Source of the DNA: Anaerolineae bacterium
GTDB lineage: Bacteria; Chloroflexota; Anaerolineae; Aggregatilineales; Phototrophicaceae
NCBI GenBank assembly: GCA_028284565.1
Contig: JANQRM010000463.1
Span: 1-16,113, forward strand
Direction of reading: 5' to 3'
Length of the DNA: 16,113 bases
Shown one piece after another: positions 14,709 to 16,113 of the stretch. The notes under the pieces are model-generated. The model was not told where the DNA came from. It saw only the letters and a list, made by a program, of their open reading frames with translations, and did no database searches. The translations under genes were made by a program, and so were the position numbers. Each line of letters begins with the position of its first letter. Within the stretch, counting starts at the first letter, position 1.

Positions 14709-14945
14709 ATGGCAACCCGCTATCAACTCCGAGACGATCCCAATCAACCCCTTAGTTCTATTCAGCCACCAATGGTCTATATTCACGAAAATCCACAATG
14801 GGAATATAAACAACTCACCGTTAATTTGACAGACGATTCCTCTGCCGAAGATGACCTCAATACACTCGGCAAGGACGGTTGGGAATTGGTTGACATTATT
14901 CAACATGAAGCGATTGTCACCTATACTTTCAAACGACAGAAATAA
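14709..14945 (+). CDS. Small DUF4177-like protein
   Basis: The 78-residue product has a short, Pro-rich N-terminal part and then the pattern WEYKQLTVN ... DDLNTLGKDGWELVDII ... VTYTFKRQK (about 30-76), which matches the DUF4177 layout (WEYK..., LN.LG..GWELV, YTFKR). The function of this family is not established. ATG 14709 was chosen over earlier in-frame starts because the extended -10 box ends at 14679, and AGGAG (14694-14698) lies 10 bases upstream. It has its own promoter and ends 3 bases from the opposing thioesterase stop. Confidence 0.82.
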   Translation: MATRYQLRDDPNQPLSSIQPPMVYIHENPQWEYKQLTVNLTDDSSAEDDLNTLGKDGWELVDIIQHEAIVTYTFKRQK

Positions 14946-14948
14946 GAT

Positions 14949-15434
14949 TTAGGGTTGGATCGCTCCACAGACTGGGGCAGACCAATCGAGTTGTTGGTGT
15001 TCCGCTAGCATCACATCGATATTTCCTGCAATGTGTGCTGGATAGGGTGAGGTGCGACGGATGTTTAAATCGGCATGGGAGCCGAGACCTTCCAACGTAC
15101 ATGCCAAGGTCTGATTCGTCTCATTCACCATGAAGTACATCATGTGTATCCGCTTGGCAGAGCGACCTAATATCCGTGAATAGATGGATACGGTTTCGTC
15201 CAAACGGACTTCCCGCCAATAATAGATGAATTGTTGTAAGGCAAACGCTCCTGTTTGATTTGCTTTGAAATACTTGGCTGTCATACCTAGTTGTCGAAAT
15301 AGATGGACAGCGGCATCATCAAATATCCCCAAATACCAACGCACATTCATATGCCCCATCTCATCCAAATAGTCTTCTGGGATGGTGAAATTGTAAAGTT
15401 TGGGGAGTTGTTGCACTTGTTCAACTGTTATCAT
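14949..15434 (-). CDS. Hotdog-fold acyl-CoA thioesterase
   Basis: The 161-residue product has the 4HBT/YbgC-like opening IPEDYLDEMGHMNVRWYLGIFDDA near residues 18-41, with the acidic D24-E25 and H28-M-N30 set that forms the active site in this superfamily. The central helix and beta sheet follow (QFIYYWREVRLDETVSIYSRILG, MMYFMVNETNQTLA). It probably hydrolyses an acyl-CoA or acyl-ACP thioester in the cytoplasm; the acyl group is unknown. ATG 15434 has AAGGAGG 4 bases upstream; an in-frame upstream ATG at 15461 lacks such a site. It is read in the same direction as the Gln/Asp-rich gene 56 bases upstream and may share its transcript. Confidence 0.85.
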   Translation of the reverse strand: MITVEQVQQLPKLYNFTIPEDYLDEMGHMNVRWYLGIFDDAAVHLFRQLGMTAKYFKANQTGAFALQQFIYYWREVRLDETVSIYSRILGRSAKRIHMMYFMVNETNQTLACTLEGLGSHADLNIRRTSPYPAHIAGNIDVMLAEHQQLDWSAPVCGAIQP

Positions 15435-15490
15435 CTCGCCTCCTTGAAGTGCCAGAGGCAAGTCTATCCCAAGTTGGTTCGATTGTCGCT

Positions 15491-16113
15491 TTATTCCTCG
15501 CCTCGTTGGGGTTGTAGCGAGGTGAAGTATTCACGGACAATATCACGTAATCCGAGTGGCACATAGTCGCTCTCTAAGGCGCGGTTAGCGGCGTTCTGAT
15601 AGTCGCTGAATACCGTATCATAAGTCACGCGGGAGATACCTGTCGGATTATCTTGGAAGTCGCCCTCGACCACTGGTGCATCACCTGCATCGGGTTCAAG
15701 GATGATTTGGTCTTCGCCATTGCCCTCAATTGTTTGGGGTGCATAGAGGGATTCAAATTCAATCTCGCCCCCACCATCTGGATTGTTATCGTCTTGATTG
15801 CTATCTGCTCCGGTATCGTCAAAGGCTTGGTCACTGCCTTCATTGCTGGGGTTGCCATCGCCTGCGCCTGCACCGGAGCTATCATCGCTATCCACTTGGA
15901 GATTTGTCAGTGGCGCATCGTCGCTGGGGGGCGCATCGGAATTTTCGGATAGATTTTGACCGGGTTGCTGTCCATCAATGCTATTTTGTTGGGGACCATC
16001 GCTTTGCCCCGGTTGGGAGTTGGGCGCGTTTTGAGGACCTTGCCCCTCATTCGGTTGTGGGCTTTGTCCGTCTTGTTGATTTTGATCTTGCTGGGCGATT
16101 TGTTGTGCGCCTT
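15491..16113 (-). CDS. Gln/Gly- and Asp-rich low-complexity protein, 5' partial
   Basis: The frame is open to the right edge; 206 C-terminal residues are visible. The first ~75 are a low-complexity Gln/Pro/Gly/Asn/Ser region (QQDQNQQDGQSQPQNEG), followed by ~60 Asp/Gly/Ser/Asn-rich residues (DSDDSSGAGAGDGNPSNEG). A conserved-looking tail follows: YDTVFSDYQNAANRALES and DYVPLGLRDIVREYFTSLQP. The N-terminal part, which might hold membrane segments, lies outside the window. I do not recognise the family from this fragment. A GTG inside the frame at 15895 is not a credible start because the low-complexity coding continues upstream of it without a stop. Glutamine is written almost only with CAA. 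The gene ends 56 bases before the thioesterase start. Confidence 0.75.
   Translation of the reverse strand, partial: GAQQIAQQDQNQQDGQSPQPNEGQGPQNAPNSQPGQSDGPQQNSIDGQQPGQNLSENSDAPPSDDAPLTNLQVDSDDSSGAGAGDGNPSNEGSDQAFDDTGADSNQDDNNPDGGGEIEFESLYAPQTIEGNGEDQIILEPDAGDAPVVEGDFQDNPTGISRVTYDTVFSDYQNAANRALESDYVPLGLRDIVREYFTSLQPQRGEE

Overview
The window looks like chromosomal DNA of moderate GC content from a free-living bacterium, most likely a member of the Chloroflexota (Anaerolineae-like). That placement is an inference. It rests on an RNase Y gene next to recX, a lipoprotein with a long Thr/Pro linker carrying LysM domains, a DUF1028 protein, and a Gln/Asp-rich protein with a conserved-looking tail. 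No rRNA, tRNA, insertion sequence, phage gene or CRISPR array was seen. Two genes run off the ends: a winged-helix protein at the left and a low-complexity protein at the right.

Layout. 1-1357: a truncated winged-helix protein converges on an atypical SDR (NAD(P)-dependent epimerase-like) gene. 1358-1902: a long non-coding interval with back-to-back promoter-like elements and several hairpins, lying ahead of recX. 1903-4248: recX, a structured 78-base leader, and rny (RNase Y), closed by a strong terminator. 4250-7731: a TetR regulator with a consensus -35 box directly after that terminator, then an ABC exporter made of one ATPase and two paralogous six-helix permeases, closed by a UUCG-loop terminator. 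7760-8694: a well-formed promoter and a DUF1028 Ntn-hydrolase-like gene. 8781-11379: a membrane GT-C glycosyltransferase that overlaps tail-to-tail with a PadR regulator, which is preceded by a single-domain response regulator. 11518-13031: two lipoprotein genes, one with LysM domains and one with a lectin/LamG-like region, also overlapping tail-to-tail. 13147-14667: a Wzx/MATE-like polysaccharide flippase. 14671-16113: a small DUF4177-type protein, a hotdog-fold thioesterase and the partial C-terminal Gln/Asp-rich protein.

Functionally the window mixes RNA turnover and recombination control (rny, recX), drug or lipid export under TetR control, and cell-envelope functions (GT-C transferase, flippase, LysM lipoprotein, second lipoprotein). 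No single pathway joins all of it. The most unusual non-coding signals are the multi-hairpin leader of rny, whose only good ribosome binding site is misplaced relative to the rny start, and the roughly 400-base interval before recX. Four convergent gene pairs are separated by 8 bases or fewer or overlap outright, leaving no room for ordinary terminators. I found no clear new multi-gene system.
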